64,000 nucleotides of DNA, taken from the NCBI RefSeq assembly GCF_014645655.1, contig NZ_BMMD01000001.1, positions 237,680 to 301,679 on the forward strand, given 5' to 3'. The translations under genes and the position numbers were made by a program. Positions 53,041 to 61,957 of the stretch are shown here, one piece after another. The notes under the pieces were generated by a model, which saw only the letters and a program-made list of their open reading frames with translations, was not told the DNA's origin and did no database searches. Source of the DNA: Agromyces bauzanensis (lineage in GTDB: Bacteria > Actinomycetota > Actinomycetes > Actinomycetales > Microbacteriaceae). Each line of letters opens with the position of its first letter. Within the stretch, counting starts at the first letter, position 1.

Positions 53041-53126
53041 GAACGGGTAGGCGCCCCGACGGCGTGTGGCGCATCCCACCCCGCATCAGCGCGTCCGCGC
53101 GCGCATCGCCCCGAAGGAACCGTTTC

Positions 53127-54716
53127 GTGTCAAAGCCGGTCGTGCTGATCGCTGAAGAACTCTCGCCCGCCACCGTCGAAGCCCTGGGGCCCGACTTCGA
53201 GGTCCGCAACGTCGACGGCACCGACCGTCCGGCACTGCTCGCTGCGCTGGCCGACGCGAACGCCATCCTGGTCCGGTCGGCGACCAAGGTCGACGCCGAG
53301 GCGATCGCGGCGGCGCCGAAGCTGCAGGTCATCGCCCGCGCGGGCGTCGGCCTCGACAACGTCGACCTCAAGGCCGCCACCACCGCGGGCGTCATGGTCG
53401 TGAACGCGCCGACGTCGAACATCATCTCGGCCGCCGAGCTCACGGTCGGACACATCCTCAGTCTCGCCCGCCACATCCCCGCTGCGCACGCGGCGCTCGC
53501 ACAGGGGGAGTGGAAGCGGTCGCACTACTCGGGCGTCGAGCTCTACGAGAAGACCGTCGGCATCATCGGCCTCGGCCGAATCGGCGCCCTCATCGCGGCC
53601 CGCCTGCAGGCGTTCGGCACCGACGTCATCGCGTACGACCCGTACATCGCGGCGGCGCGCGCGCAGCAGCTCGGCGTGCAGACGGTGAGCCTCGACGAGC
53701 TCCTCGAGCGCAGCGACTTCATCACCATCCACATGCCGAAGACGCCCGAGACCACGGGCATGATCGGCGCCGAGCAGCTCGCGAAGATGAAGCCGACCGC
53801 GTTCGTGGTCAACGTCGCGCGCGGCGGCCTCATCGACGAGCAGGCACTGCACGACGCGCTCGTCGCCAAGACCATCGCCGGCGCCGGCCTCGACGTCTTC
53901 GTCTCGGAGCCGCCCAAGGACTCGCCCCTCCTGTCGCTGCCGAACGTCGTCGTCACCCCGCACCTCGGCGCGTCGACCGACGAGGCGCAGGAAAAGGCCG
54001 GCGTCTCGGTCGCGCGGTCGGTGCGTCTGGCTCTCGCGGGCGAGCTGGTGCCCGACGCGGTGAACGTCGCGGGCGGCGTCATCGACGCCTACGTGCGCCC
54101 GGGCATCCCGCTCGTGGAGAAGCTCGGGCAGCTGTTCGCCGGACTCGCGCACGGCCCGCTCACGAGCCTCGACGTCGAGGTGCGCGGCGAGCTCGTCGAC
54201 TACGACGTGAGCGTGCTGAAGCTCGCCGCGCTCAAGGGCGTGTTCACCAACGTCGTGAGCGAGACCGTGTCGTACGTCAACGCGCCGCTCCTCGCCGAGC
54301 AGCGCGGCATCGACGTGCGCCTCATCACCGATCCCGAGAGCCCCGAGTACCGCAACGTCATCACGCTGAGCGGCGCTCTCGCCGACGGCACGCAGGTGTC
54401 GGTCGCGGGCACGCTCACGGGCACGAAGCAGATCGAGAAGCTCGTGGGCATCAACGGCTACGAGATCGAGGTCCCGATCGCGACGACGCACATCATCATG
54501 GAGTACACCGACCGTCCGGGGATCGTGGCGATCTACGGCCGCGAGTTCGGCGACGCGGCCATCAACATCGCCGGCATGCAGATCGCCCGCCGCGAGGCCG
54601 GGGGCCAGGCGCTCAGCGTCCTCACCGTCGACTCGCCGGTGCCGACCGAGGTGCTCGAGCGGGTGCGCACCGCCATCGACGCCGCGGTGCTCGTGGAGAT
54701 CGACATCACCGAGTAG
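53127..54716 (+). CDS. serA: D-3-phosphoglycerate dehydrogenase
   Basis: A 529-residue long-form PGDH, first step of serine synthesis. The NAD-binding motif is GLGRIGALIAARLQAFG, and the catalytic Arg, Glu and His appear in NVARGGLIDEQAL, SEPPKDSPLL and TPHLGASTDEAQ. After the catalytic core come the allosteric-substrate-binding domain (about 320-445) and a C-terminal ACT domain (about 455-529: TTHIIMEYTDRPGIVAIYG), through which serine inhibits. This domain set is the mycobacterial type. The GTG start gives the expected N-terminus KPVVLIAEELSP. Confidence 0.97.
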   Translation: MSKPVVLIAEELSPATVEALGPDFEVRNVDGTDRPALLAALADANAILVRSATKVDAEAIAAAPKLQVIARAGVGLDNVDLKAATTAGVMVVNAPTSNIISAAELTVGHILSLARHIPAAHAALAQGEWKRSHYSGVELYEKTVGIIGLGRIGALIAARLQAFGTDVIAYDPYIAAARAQQLGVQTVSLDELLERSDFITIHMPKTPETTGMIGAEQLAKMKPTAFVVNVARGGLIDEQALHDALVAKTIAGAGLDVFVSEPPKDSPLLSLPNVVVTPHLGASTDEAQEKAGVSVARSVRLALAGELVPDAVNVAGGVIDAYVRPGIPLVEKLGQLFAGLAHGPLTSLDVEVRGELVDYDVSVLKLAALKGVFTNVVSETVSYVNAPLLAEQRGIDVRLITDPESPEYRNVITLSGALADGTQVSVAGTLTGTKQIEKLVGINGYEIEVPIATTHIIMEYTDRPGIVAIYGREFGDAAINIAGMQIARREAGGQALSVLTVDSPVPTEVLERVRTAIDAAVLVEIDITE

Positions 54717-54889
54717 TCCGGTCGGCGGCGGCGGGCGAGGAGGATGATGCCGATGATGATCACGACCGCGCCGACCACCATGAGGATGTAGCCGACCAGC
54801 TGAAGGTTGATCCACTCGACCGTGAGGTTCAGCGCGAACGCGAGGGTCGCGCCGATGGCGAACAACACGATACCGAGACCGAGCCTCAT
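54533..54889 (-). CDS. Small DUF6458-like membrane protein with an abnormal tail
   Basis: The first 58 residues are a typical DUF6458-like protein: RLGLGIVLFAIGATLAFALN, a second helix around LVGYILMVVGAVVIIIGIIL, and an Arg cluster. The frame then continues for another 60 residues as antisense of serA, with no similarity to the family. Shifting by one base in the CGCCGCCGCC run at about 54728 would instead end the protein at a TCA (54706-54708) with DRTTR, the usual size. So the true product may be about 60 residues, and the sequence may hold a recent frameshift or an error. Confidence 0.65.
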   Translation of the reverse strand: MRLGLGIVLFAIGATLAFALNLTVEWINLQLVGYILMVVGAVVIIIGIILLARRRRPDYSVMSISTSTAASMAVRTRSSTSVGTGESTVRTLSAWPPASRRAICMPAMLMAASPNSRP

Positions 54890-54994
54890 GTGCGGGTCCT
54901 GCTTTCTCTCCGGCGGCGCAGGGGCGCCGCGTTTCGATGAGGCGGATACCTCGTCCTGAGGCCGAGTGTATCGAGCGGTCCCGCGCGTGGACAC

Positions 54995-55000
54995 TACGCT
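54995..55000 (+). promoter_or_regulatory. -10 element (TACGCT) of leuB
   Basis: TACGCT ends 28 nt before the leuB ATG at 55029; the leader carries GAAGGAGAATCC as ribosome site. Confidence 0.45.
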
Positions 55001-55028
55001 GGGAGGGGTGGCGCACGAAGGAGAATCC

Positions 55029-56102
55029 ATGGTAAGTACGGTCAGGCTCGCGGTCATTCCGGGCGACGGCATCGGTCCCGAGGTCGTCGCGGAGGCGCTC
55101 AAGGCGCTCGATGCCGCGGTCGCGGGAACGGAGGTCTCGTTCGAGCAGACCCCGTTCTCCCTCGGTGCCGCACGGTACCTCGAGACCGGCGACGTGCTGA
55201 CCGGCGACGACCTCGCGGCGATCAGGCAGCACGACGCGATCCTGCTCGGCGCCGTCGGCGGAGTCCCCGGCGACCCCCGGCTCGCGGGTGCGAACATCGA
55301 GCGCGGACTCCTGCTCCGGCTCCGGTTCGAGCTCGACCACTACGTCAACCTCCGCCCGTCGGTGCTGTACCCCGGCGTGACCAGTCCGCTCGCGAACCCG
55401 GGCGACGTCGACTTCGTCGTCGTGCGCGAGGGCACCGAGGGTCCCTACGTCGGCAACGGCGGGGCGATCCGGGTCGGCACGCCCTCGGAGGTCGCGAACG
55501 AGGTGAGCGTGAACACCGCCTACGGGGTCGAGCGCGTCGTGCGCTACGCGTTCGCCGCGGCATCCGCTCGCCCGAAGAAGAAGCTGACGCTCGTGCACAA
55601 GACGAACGTGCTCGTCTTCGCCGGCTCGCTCTGGGAGCGGACCGTCGACGCGGTGGCCGCCGAGTATCCGGATGTCGCGGTCGACTACCTGCACGTCGAC
55701 GCCGCCACGATCTTCCTCGTCACGGATCCTGCTAGATTCGATGTCATCGTCACGGACAACCTCTTCGGCGACATCCTCACCGATCTGGCCGGCGCGATCA
55801 GCGGCGGCATCGGACTTGCGGCCTCGGGCAACATCAACCCCGACGGCCGGTTCCCGAGCATGTTCGAGCCGGTGCACGGTTCGGCTCCCGACATCGCCGG
55901 GAAGGGCATCGCCGACCCCACCGCCGCGATCCTCTCCGTCGCACTGCTCCTCGACCACCTGGGTCACCCCGAGCTCGCGGCGAGGGTGCAGCGGGCGGTC
56001 GCCGCCGACATCGCCGGACGCGGCGACGCGCGACGCTCGACCTCCGAGGTCGGCGACGCGATCGTCGCCCGGATCGACGTACACGAGACCCAGCGCATCT
56101 GA
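55029..56102 (+). CDS. leuB: 3-isopropylmalate dehydrogenase
   Basis: A 357-residue NAD-dependent decarboxylating dehydrogenase of leucine synthesis. Family features are [16 protein letters not shown] at the start, the Arg-containing substrate loop [28 protein letters not shown], the catalytic Lys in [11 protein letters not shown], the metal-binding Asp pair in [13 protein letters not shown], and [15 protein letters not shown] at the adenine site. The form with [12 protein letters not shown] is the actinobacterial one. It is followed by ilvE after 11 bp and forms an operon with it. Confidence 0.96.
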   Translation: MVSTVRLAVIPGDGIGPEVVAEALKALDAAVAGTEVSFEQTPFSLGAARYLETGDVLTGDDLAAIRQHDAILLGAVGGVPGDPRLAGANIERGLLLRLRFELDHYVNLRPSVLYPGVTSPLANPGDVDFVVVREGTEGPYVGNGGAIRVGTPSEVANEVSVNTAYGVERVVRYAFAAASARPKKKLTLVHKTNVLVFAGSLWERTVDAVAAEYPDVAVDYLHVDAATIFLVTDPARFDVIVTDNLFGDILTDLAGAISGGIGLAASGNINPDGRFPSMFEPVHGSAPDIAGKGIADPTAAILSVALLLDHLGHPELAARVQRAVAADIAGRGDARRSTSEVGDAIVARIDVHETQRI

Positions 56103-56113
56103 AGGAAGGCACC

Positions 56114-57235
56114 ATGACGACGACGATGAACCTCACCCTGAAGACCCCCTCCGAGGCGGGACTGACGTGGGCGGTCACGCGCAACGAGAACGCGCGCACC
56201 GACGCCGACCGCGAGGCGATCCTCGCCGACCCGGGCTTCGGCAACCACTTCACCGACCACATGGTCGACATCTGCTGGTCGGAGAAGGGCGGGTGGCATC
56301 GCCCCCGCGTCTCGCCGTATGGGCCGATCCCGCTCGACCCGGCGGCGGCGGTGCTGCACTACGCGCAGGAGATCTTCGAGGGACTGAAGGCGTACCGGCA
56401 CGCCGACGGCTCGATCTGGAGCTTCCGGCCCTACGAGAACGCGGCGCGCATGCAGCGTTCCGCCCGGCGCATGGCGCTGCCCGAACTGCCCGTGTCGTAC
56501 TTCATCGACTCGCTCAAGCAGCTGATCGCGGTCGACGGCTCGTGGGTGCCGAGCGCCGCGGAGACGAGCCTCTACCTGCGCCCGTACATGTTCGCCAAGG
56601 AGGCGTTCCTCGGCGTGCGTCCGGCGAAGAAGGTCGCCTACTACGTGATCGCGAGTCCGGCGGCCGCGTACTTCCCGGGCGGCGTCGAGCCCGTGAACAT
56701 CTGGCTCTCCACGACGTACGCCCGCGCCGGCAAGGGCGGAACGGGCGCCGCGAAGACCGGTGGCAACTACGCGTCGAGCCTGCTGCCGCAGGCGGAGGCC
56801 TACGAGAAGGGATGCCAGCAGGTGGCGTTCCTCGATCCGGCCGGCAACCTCGAGGAGCTCGGCGGCATGAACATCGTGCTCGTCAGGCGCGACGGCACGC
56901 TGCTCACGCCCGAGTCGGACTCGATCCTCGAGGGCATCACGCGCGACTCGATCCTGCAGCTCGCCGCCGACCGCGGCCACGTCGTGGAGCGCCGCCCGAT
57001 CGCTCTCTCGGAATGGCGCGATGGGGCGGCATCCGGTGAGATCGTCGGCGCCTTCGCGTGTGGTACGGCCGCGGTGGTCGTGCCGATCGGGCGCCTCCTG
57101 GCCGAGGACTTCGAGATCCTCCACCACGGCGACGAGGCGTCGGAGCTCGCCCTGTCGCTCCGCGAGGAGCTCACCGGCATCCAGTACGGCCGCGTCGAGG
57201 ACCGGCACGGCTGGATGGCCCGGCTGGACGCGTGA
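56114..57235 (+). CDS. ilvE: Branched-chain amino acid aminotransferase
   Basis: A 373-residue class IV PLP aminotransferase that makes leucine, isoleucine and valine from their 2-oxo acids using glutamate. The PLP-binding Lys is in GAAKTGGNYASSLL (about residue 215); other conserved parts are GLKAYRHADGSIWSFRP, YLRPYMFAKEAFLGV, and LEELGGMNIVLV. It closes the branched-chain pathway encoded around it. A GAAGGAAGG ribosome site lies 5 nt before the ATG. The stop overlaps the start of the broken GNAT gene by 2 bp. Confidence 0.97.
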   Translation: MTTTMNLTLKTPSEAGLTWAVTRNENARTDADREAILADPGFGNHFTDHMVDICWSEKGGWHRPRVSPYGPIPLDPAAAVLHYAQEIFEGLKAYRHADGSIWSFRPYENAARMQRSARRMALPELPVSYFIDSLKQLIAVDGSWVPSAAETSLYLRPYMFAKEAFLGVRPAKKVAYYVIASPAAAYFPGGVEPVNIWLSTTYARAGKGGTGAAKTGGNYASSLLPQAEAYEKGCQQVAFLDPAGNLEELGGMNIVLVRRDGTLLTPESDSILEGITRDSILQLAADRGHVVERRPIALSEWRDGAASGEIVGAFACGTAAVVVPIGRLLAEDFEILHHGDEASELALSLREELTGIQYGRVEDRHGWMARLDA

Positions 57236-57575
57236 CTGCGGCCTCCGGCATCCGCTCGTTCCGCCGGGCGGCGGCGGCAACGGGCGGCCGGGTGCGGTGG
57301 TCGGTGCGGCCATGGTCGGCTTCGACGGGCACTGCGGCTGGGTGAACTATCTCGCGGTCGACGAGTCGCGTCGCGGGGCGGGGCTCGATGCGGCCATCAT
57401 GGCCGAGGCCGAGCGGCTCCTCATCGAGCGGGGGTGCCCGAAGCTCAACCTGCAGGTGCGGTCGACGAACACCGACGTCATCGAGTGGTATCGGTCGCTC
57501 GGCTACGAGCCCGACCACGCGGTGAGCCTCGGCAAGCGACTGATCCCCGACGCGACGGGCGGCCCCTTGTACTGA
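57232..57575 (+). pseudogene. GNAT acetyltransferase with internal deletion and frame change
   Basis: The GTG at 57232 overlaps the ilvE stop and opens IRSFRRAA, a typical GNAT beginning, in one frame. The conserved acetyl-CoA part then appears in the next frame from about 57290: VVGAAMVGFDGHCGWVNYLA, DESRRGAGLDAAIMAEAERL and NLQVRSTNTDVIEWYRSLGYEPD to the stop at 57575. About 50 residues between the two, normally containing the first half of the fold, are missing, so this is a deletion pseudogene. A shortened protein could still be made from ATG 57312. Confidence 0.75.
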
Positions 57576-57673
57576 CGAGCGGTGCCAAGTACCGAGGCAC
57601 GAGTCCGCTGCCCTGACCGATGGCAGGCATCGCACATTGCTTCGATGTCGGTGGGTGGTGACATCATCGGAGT

Positions 57674-58996
57674 ATGGCAGAGATGTTCGAGGACTCGACG
57701 GGTGGGCTCGGATTGGTCGATCCCATCGAGGGCAGCGATGTGGCCTTCGATGAGCTGCCGTCCGCGCTCGACGTCGAGCTCGAGTTCGCGGGGGTCGCGG
57801 CCTCGTTCGACGTGTTCGCCGAGCTGTGCACCGCCCTCGATGAGGCGGAGCAGGCGCAGTTCGCGGTGAACCGGGCGATGGCCGCCCACCTCGACGCGGT
57901 GCGGCGGGCGCTCGAGGTTGCGGCGAGTGAACCGGGGGTGTACCTCCGGCCGGAACAGCTGCGTTCCCCTGAGGCGAACGAGCTCGCGGTGCGGGCGGCC
58001 GCCACCGAGCTGTCGATGCGGTTGCACCTGCCGGTCGGCACGATCCGCGGCCGCGCTCATGAGGCGACCGTCCTTCGAGAGCGACTCCCACGTGTGTGGG
58101 CGAGCTTCCGCGATGGCACGGTCGCGTATGTCGGTGCTCGGGTCGCGGCCGACGCGGCAGCCGGGTTCGCGCGGGGTGACGCACGGCTGGCCGAGCTCGA
58201 CGACGAGCTCAGTGCCGTGATCGGCACGGTCACGACCACGAGACTTCGGCAGCTCGCCCGCACCGTGTTGGCGCGGCTGGAGCGTGAGCGGCTCGAAGCC
58301 CGCCACACGCGCGCCTACGCCGACCGCCAAATCGTGGTCGAGCACGGCGACGACGGAATGGCGTGGGTGAGCCTCTATACCTCCCAGGTCGACGCCGCCC
58401 GCATCGGCGCACGCTTGGATGCGACCGCTCACCGCGACGTGGGCGTAGGAGACGAACCACGCACGCTCGACCAGCTTCGTGCCGACGCCGCGGTCGCGTG
58501 GCTCACCGGCGACGGCACCCCGACCGCGGCCCGGGTCGAGGTCATCGTGACCGTGCCGTGCCTCAGCCTCGCCGGTGCGGATGACGAAGCGGCCACCCTC
58601 GACGGCGTCGGCCCGATCGATCTCGCGACGGCGCGGCAGTTGTTCCACGATGCCCCCTCGTTCCTCCGTCTGGCGGTCGACCCGATCACGTCGGCTCCAC
58701 TGGAGCTCGACCGCACGAGGTACCGACCTACGAAGGCGCAGCGTTTGTGGCTCGCGCTCACCCATGGTCGCTGCACGCGTCCCGGATGCGATCGCCTCGC
58801 CGTGAGTGCCGATATCGACCACCTCCACGACTGGCAACACGACGGCGTGTCGAACCCTGCGAACCTCGCGCCCTCCTGCCGCGGCGACCACCGGCTCAAG
58901 CACGCCACGAGGTTCGCTCCGACGAAGAACCCCGACGAGACGGTCACCTGGCGAAGTCCCACGGGCCGCAGCTACACCGATCCGCCACCGTTCTGA
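57674..58996 (+). CDS. DUF222/HNH endonuclease-like protein
   Basis: A 440-residue protein of the large actinobacterial DUF222 family. The N-terminal ~300 residues are helical, with the region ELSMRLHLPVGTIRGRAHEA and GTVTTTRLRQLARTVLARLE. The C-terminus is an HNH module: CTRPGCDRLAVSADIDHLHDW with zinc-type Cys and the His, then the Asn of NLAPSCRGDHRLKH. These proteins occur in many copies per genome and are often near mobile elements; the cleavage specificity is unknown. A fully independent gene by its position. Confidence 0.88.
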   Translation: MAEMFEDSTGGLGLVDPIEGSDVAFDELPSALDVELEFAGVAASFDVFAELCTALDEAEQAQFAVNRAMAAHLDAVRRALEVAASEPGVYLRPEQLRSPEANELAVRAAATELSMRLHLPVGTIRGRAHEATVLRERLPRVWASFRDGTVAYVGARVAADAAAGFARGDARLAELDDELSAVIGTVTTTRLRQLARTVLARLERERLEARHTRAYADRQIVVEHGDDGMAWVSLYTSQVDAARIGARLDATAHRDVGVGDEPRTLDQLRADAAVAWLTGDGTPTAARVEVIVTVPCLSLAGADDEAATLDGVGPIDLATARQLFHDAPSFLRLAVDPITSAPLELDRTRYRPTKAQRLWLALTHGRCTRPGCDRLAVSADIDHLHDWQHDGVSNPANLAPSCRGDHRLKHATRFAPTKNPDETVTWRSPTGRSYTDPPPF

Positions 58997-59021
58997 GCCC
59001 CGCCGGCATTCTGAGCGGGGC
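58997..59021 (+). terminator. Possible terminator after the HNH gene
   Basis: GCCCCGC (58997-59003) pairs with GCGGGGC (59015-59021), a 7-bp GC stem with an 11-nt loop overlapping the stop of the HNH gene. No T-run follows. Confidence 0.4.
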
Positions 59022-59033
59022 GGGGCCACGCCG

Positions 59034-59039
59034 TAGGCT
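59034..59039 (+). promoter_or_regulatory. -10 element (TAGGCT) for the leaderless FAH-family gene
   Basis: TAGGCT ends 6 nt before the ATG at 59046; no ribosome site is present. Confidence 0.55.
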
Positions 59040-59045
59040 GGCTCC

Positions 59046-59819
59046 ATGAAGATCGCGCGCTTCTCGCACGGTGAGACCATCGCCTTCGGCATCGTCGACG
59101 AGGAGGAGCACGAGCTCGTCGTACTCAAGTCCGACCCGATGTTCGCCGGGTACGACCCGACGGGGGAGCGGGTGCCGCTCGCCGAGGCGAAGCTGCTCGC
59201 ACCGGTGATCCCGCGGTCGAAGGTCGTCGCGGTGGGCCGCAACTACCGCGAGCACGCCGCCGAACTCGGCAACGAAGTACCGGCCGAGCCGCTCATCTTC
59301 CTGAAGCCGAACACCTCGGTCATCGGACCCGGCGACGCCATCGTGCTGCCGAGGCAGAGCGAGCGCGTCGAGCACGAGGGAGAGGTCGCGGTCGTCATCG
59401 GCCGCATCGCCAAGAACGTCTCCGAAGCGGATGCCGCGGGCGTGATCTTCGGGTACACGATCGCGAACGACGTCACCGCGCGCGACCTGCAGCGTCGCGA
59501 CGAGCAGTGGACGCGCGCCAAGGGCTTCGACACCTTCTGCCCGCTCGGGCCGGTCATCGACACCGAGCTCGACCTCGAGCGCGGCACGATCGAGACGAGC
59601 GTGAACGGCGTGCGCCGGCAGGAGGGACGGCTCGCCGACATGGTGCACTCGATCCCGGCGCTCGTCGCGTACTCGTCGAGCGTCTTCACGCTGCTCCCGG
59701 GCGACGTCATCCTCACCGGCACGCCGGCGGGCGTCGGGCCGATCGTCGATGGCGACACCGTCGAGGTCACGGTGTCGGGACTCGGCACGCTATCGAATCC
59801 GGTGCGCGCGGCGGGCTGA
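59046..59819 (+). CDS. Fumarylacetoacetate hydrolase-family protein
   Basis: A 257-residue FAH-fold enzyme. Mg ligands are in [11 protein letters not shown] (Glu residues) and NDVTARDLQ (Asp); [14 protein letters not shown] and [15 protein letters not shown] are the other conserved blocks. Close relatives are acylpyruvases, oxaloacetate decarboxylases or hydroxyhepta-dienedioate isomerases, usually in central metabolite clean-up or aromatic degradation. No aromatic pathway genes are near, so an acylpyruvase or oxaloacetate tautomerase role is more likely. Same strand as gltX but separated by the aminotransferase/LysR pair. Confidence 0.92.
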   Translation: MKIARFSHGETIAFGIVDEEEHELVVLKSDPMFAGYDPTGERVPLAEAKLLAPVIPRSKVVAVGRNYREHAAELGNEVPAEPLIFLKPNTSVIGPGDAIVLPRQSERVEHEGEVAVVIGRIAKNVSEADAAGVIFGYTIANDVTARDLQRRDEQWTRAKGFDTFCPLGPVIDTELDLERGTIETSVNGVRRQEGRLADMVHSIPALVAYSSSVFTLLPGDVILTGTPAGVGPIVDGDTVEVTVSGLGTLSNPVRAAG

Positions 59820-59857
59820 ACGCGCGGCTGCGGCATCCGGTCGCGGCATCCGCCCGC

Positions 59858-60889
59858 TCAGCGACCCATACTGGCGGCGGCGAGGTCGACATCCTCCTCG
59901 TTGTTCCACAGGTGGAATGCCACACGCGCACGGCCCGCGCGGCCCGACGCGGTCATGCCCGCCGCAGAGAGGGCGGCGAGGTCGGCGCCATCGGGGTCGG
60001 GCCAGGTGACGATCGCGCTGTCGGATGCCTCGAGCCCGAGCCGCTCCCGGAACGCGTTGGCGAGGCCGAGGTCGTAGCGCTCCACCTCGTCGGCGTCGAG
60101 CGACGCGGCGAAGCCGAGTGCGGCCTCGGCGCCCTCCCACGCGTGCCACGCAGGTGAGACGTCGAACCGGGTCGCGTCGTCGGCGAGGTGCAGGTCGGGT
60201 CCGTAGGTCGACGTCCACGGGTCGGCGCCCGAGTACCAGCCGGCGGTGTAGGGCACGATCTCGTCGACGGCCCGGTCGGAGAACGCTGCGAACGCGGCGC
60301 CGCGCGGTGCGCTGAGCCACTTGTAGGCGTGGCACACGATGAGGTCGGCGTCGAGATCGGTGGTCGGAAGCCAGCCGGTGGCCTGCGTCGTGTCGACAAG
60401 CGTCAGCGCGCCGTGGTCGCGGGCAGCAGCGGTGACGGATGCCGCGTCGGCGACCTCCCCGGTCGCCGACTGCACGAGCGAGTATGCGACCAGCCACGTG
60501 GTGGCGTTCACCTCGTCGGCGAGCGCGTGCACGGGCACGTGCCGCACCCGCAGGTCGCCGCGGACGAGGAACGGCGCCACGACCGACGAGAAGTCAGCGT
60601 CGATGCAGAGAACCTCGGCGCCGCGTGGGGCGGAAGCGGCGACGAGGCCGGCGAACACCGAGACCTGCGACCCCGTGGCGACGCGTCGTGGAGCGACGCC
60701 GAGGAGGGTGGCGGCGTGCCCACGCGCGCGTTCCAGAGTCGCGGAGTAGTCGTGGGCGCTGGCCGTGCCGGCGGCCCATCGGTCGAGGTCGCGTTGCACG
60801 GCATCGCGTGTGGTGTGCGTGGGTATGCCCAGCGTGCAGGCGGCGAGGTAGCCGCGCCCGGCAGTGAAACGGTCGCGAAGGGAGTCCAT
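59858..60889 (-). CDS. Class V aminotransferase-like PLP enzyme
   Basis: A 343-residue PLP-dependent enzyme. The PLP Lys is Lys190 in CHAYKWLSAPRGAAF, Asp166 in LVDTTQATGW holds the pyridine nitrogen, and ATGSQVSVFAGLVAA forms the phosphate cup. The group includes cysteine desulfurases and isopenicillin-N-epimerase-like proteins, but no catalytic Cys loop is evident. GAGACT on the minus strand ends 6 nt before ATG 60889. Divergent from a LysR gene, which is the natural candidate regulator. Substrate unknown. Confidence 0.87.
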   Translation of the reverse strand: MDSLRDRFTAGRGYLAACTLGIPTHTTRDAVQRDLDRWAAGTASAHDYSATLERARGHAATLLGVAPRRVATGSQVSVFAGLVAASAPRGAEVLCIDADFSSVVAPFLVRGDLRVRHVPVHALADEVNATTWLVAYSLVQSATGEVADAASVTAAARDHGALTLVDTTQATGWLPTTDLDADLIVCHAYKWLSAPRGAAFAAFSDRAVDEIVPYTAGWYSGADPWTSTYGPDLHLADDATRFDVSPAWHAWEGAEAALGFAASLDADEVERYDLGLANAFRERLGLEASDSAIVTWPDPDGADLAALSAAGMTASGRAGRARVAFHLWNNEEDVDLAAASMGR

Positions 60890-60959
60890 GCGACCAGTCT
60901 CCGCATCACGACATCCATTCGACAAGAGCAGGTGAGTGATCATATTCATGACGCTGGCT

Positions 60960-60965
60960 TATGAT
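60960..60965 (+). promoter_or_regulatory. -10 element (TATGAT) of the LysR gene
   Basis: TATGAT ends 6 nt before ATG 60972. A mirrored ATCATA lies at 60939-60944, so the 82-bp divergent region contains facing TATGAT hexamers, one usable by the LysR gene and one toward the aminotransferase. Confidence 0.5.
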
Positions 60966-60971
60966 TCGAAC

Positions 60972-61916
60972 ATGTCCGACATGTCCATCGAGCACCTTGC
61001 GTCCGCGATCGACCTGCACACCATCCGGGTCGTGGGGCAGGTCGCCGAGCAGGGTTCGCTCACGGCCGCCGCCGAGGCGCTCGGGTACAGCCAGCCCGCG
61101 GTGAGCCAGCAGCTGCGCAGGTTCGAGGAGCGCACGGGCATCGCCCTCGTCGAGCGCGTCGGTCGCGGCATCCGCCTCACCCAGTCCGGCCGCGTGCTCG
61201 CGCGGCACGCGGGCGCCGTGACCACCGTGCTCGAGGCGGCGGCGGGCGAGCTCGCCGAGATCCGCGGTCTCCGCGCCGGCCGTGTGCGGCTCGTGGCGTT
61301 CCCCTCGGCCTCGGCCACGCTCGTGCCGCGGCTCATCGCCGCACTCGCCGCGGAGCATCCCGGTGTCACCGTCACCTATGTCGAGGCGGAACCGCCCGAG
61401 GCGGTCGCCGCGGTGCGCGCCGACCGGGCCGATGTCGCCATCACCTTCAGCTACCCCGGCGACCGCGACGACCCGCACCGGGCGAGCGCCCGCGGGCTCG
61501 ACGTGCAGGCGTTCTGCGACGAGCCCATGCAACTCGTGCTGCCCGAGGGGCACCCGGCCGCGACATCCGACGTGGTCGATCTCGCGACCCTCGCCGACGA
61601 CCAGTGGATCGCCGGGTGCCCGCGCTGTCGCGGGCATCTGCTCGAGCTGACGGATGCCGCGGGCTTCCGCCCCCGCATCGCCTTCGAGACCGACAACTTC
61701 GTCGCCGTCGAGGGCATGGTGGCGCAGGGGCTCGGCGTGGCGCTGCAGCCGTCGCTCGCGCTCGCGGCCTCGCAGCGGCATCCGGGCGTGGTCGCCAGGC
61801 CGACGGCGCGCGCCGACATGCGTTCGCTGCATCTCGTGACTGCCGGCGGAGCCGACCGCGTGCCGGCCGTCGGCGCCGCGCTCTCGGTGCTCCGCGGGCT
61901 CGTGGCGGCGTCGTGA
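60972..61916 (+). CDS. LysR-family transcriptional regulator
   Basis: A 314-residue LTTR. The N-terminal winged helix-turn-helix is [20 protein letters not shown] with [20 protein letters not shown], and the C-terminal part is a periplasmic-binding-protein-like effector domain. [16 protein letters not shown] has a Cys pair that may sense redox or metal. It is divergent from the aminotransferase gene and probably controls it. The start fits a leaderless mRNA from the TATGAT at 60960-60965. Confidence 0.93.
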   Translation: MSDMSIEHLASAIDLHTIRVVGQVAEQGSLTAAAEALGYSQPAVSQQLRRFEERTGIALVERVGRGIRLTQSGRVLARHAGAVTTVLEAAAGELAEIRGLRAGRVRLVAFPSASATLVPRLIAALAAEHPGVTVTYVEAEPPEAVAAVRADRADVAITFSYPGDRDDPHRASARGLDVQAFCDEPMQLVLPEGHPAATSDVVDLATLADDQWIAGCPRCRGHLLELTDAAGFRPRIAFETDNFVAVEGMVAQGLGVALQPSLALAASQRHPGVVARPTARADMRSLHLVTAGGADRVPAVGAALSVLRGLVAAS

Positions 61917-61943
61917 CCGGCGCGACGGGCCCGGGCCGGTCGA

Positions 61944-61949
61944 TACGAT
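61944..61949 (+). promoter_or_regulatory. -10 element (TACGAT) for leaderless gltX
   Basis: TACGAT ends 8 nt before the gltX ATG at 61958, with no Shine-Dalgarno sequence between. Confidence 0.5.
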
Positions 61950-61957
61950 TGGGGCGT

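Noticed and set aside
53130..56084. Minus-strand open frame of about 980 codons opposite serA and leuB
   Set aside because: Antisense shadow: high GC removes stop codons, and the translation is a low-complexity Arg/Asp/Val-rich string.
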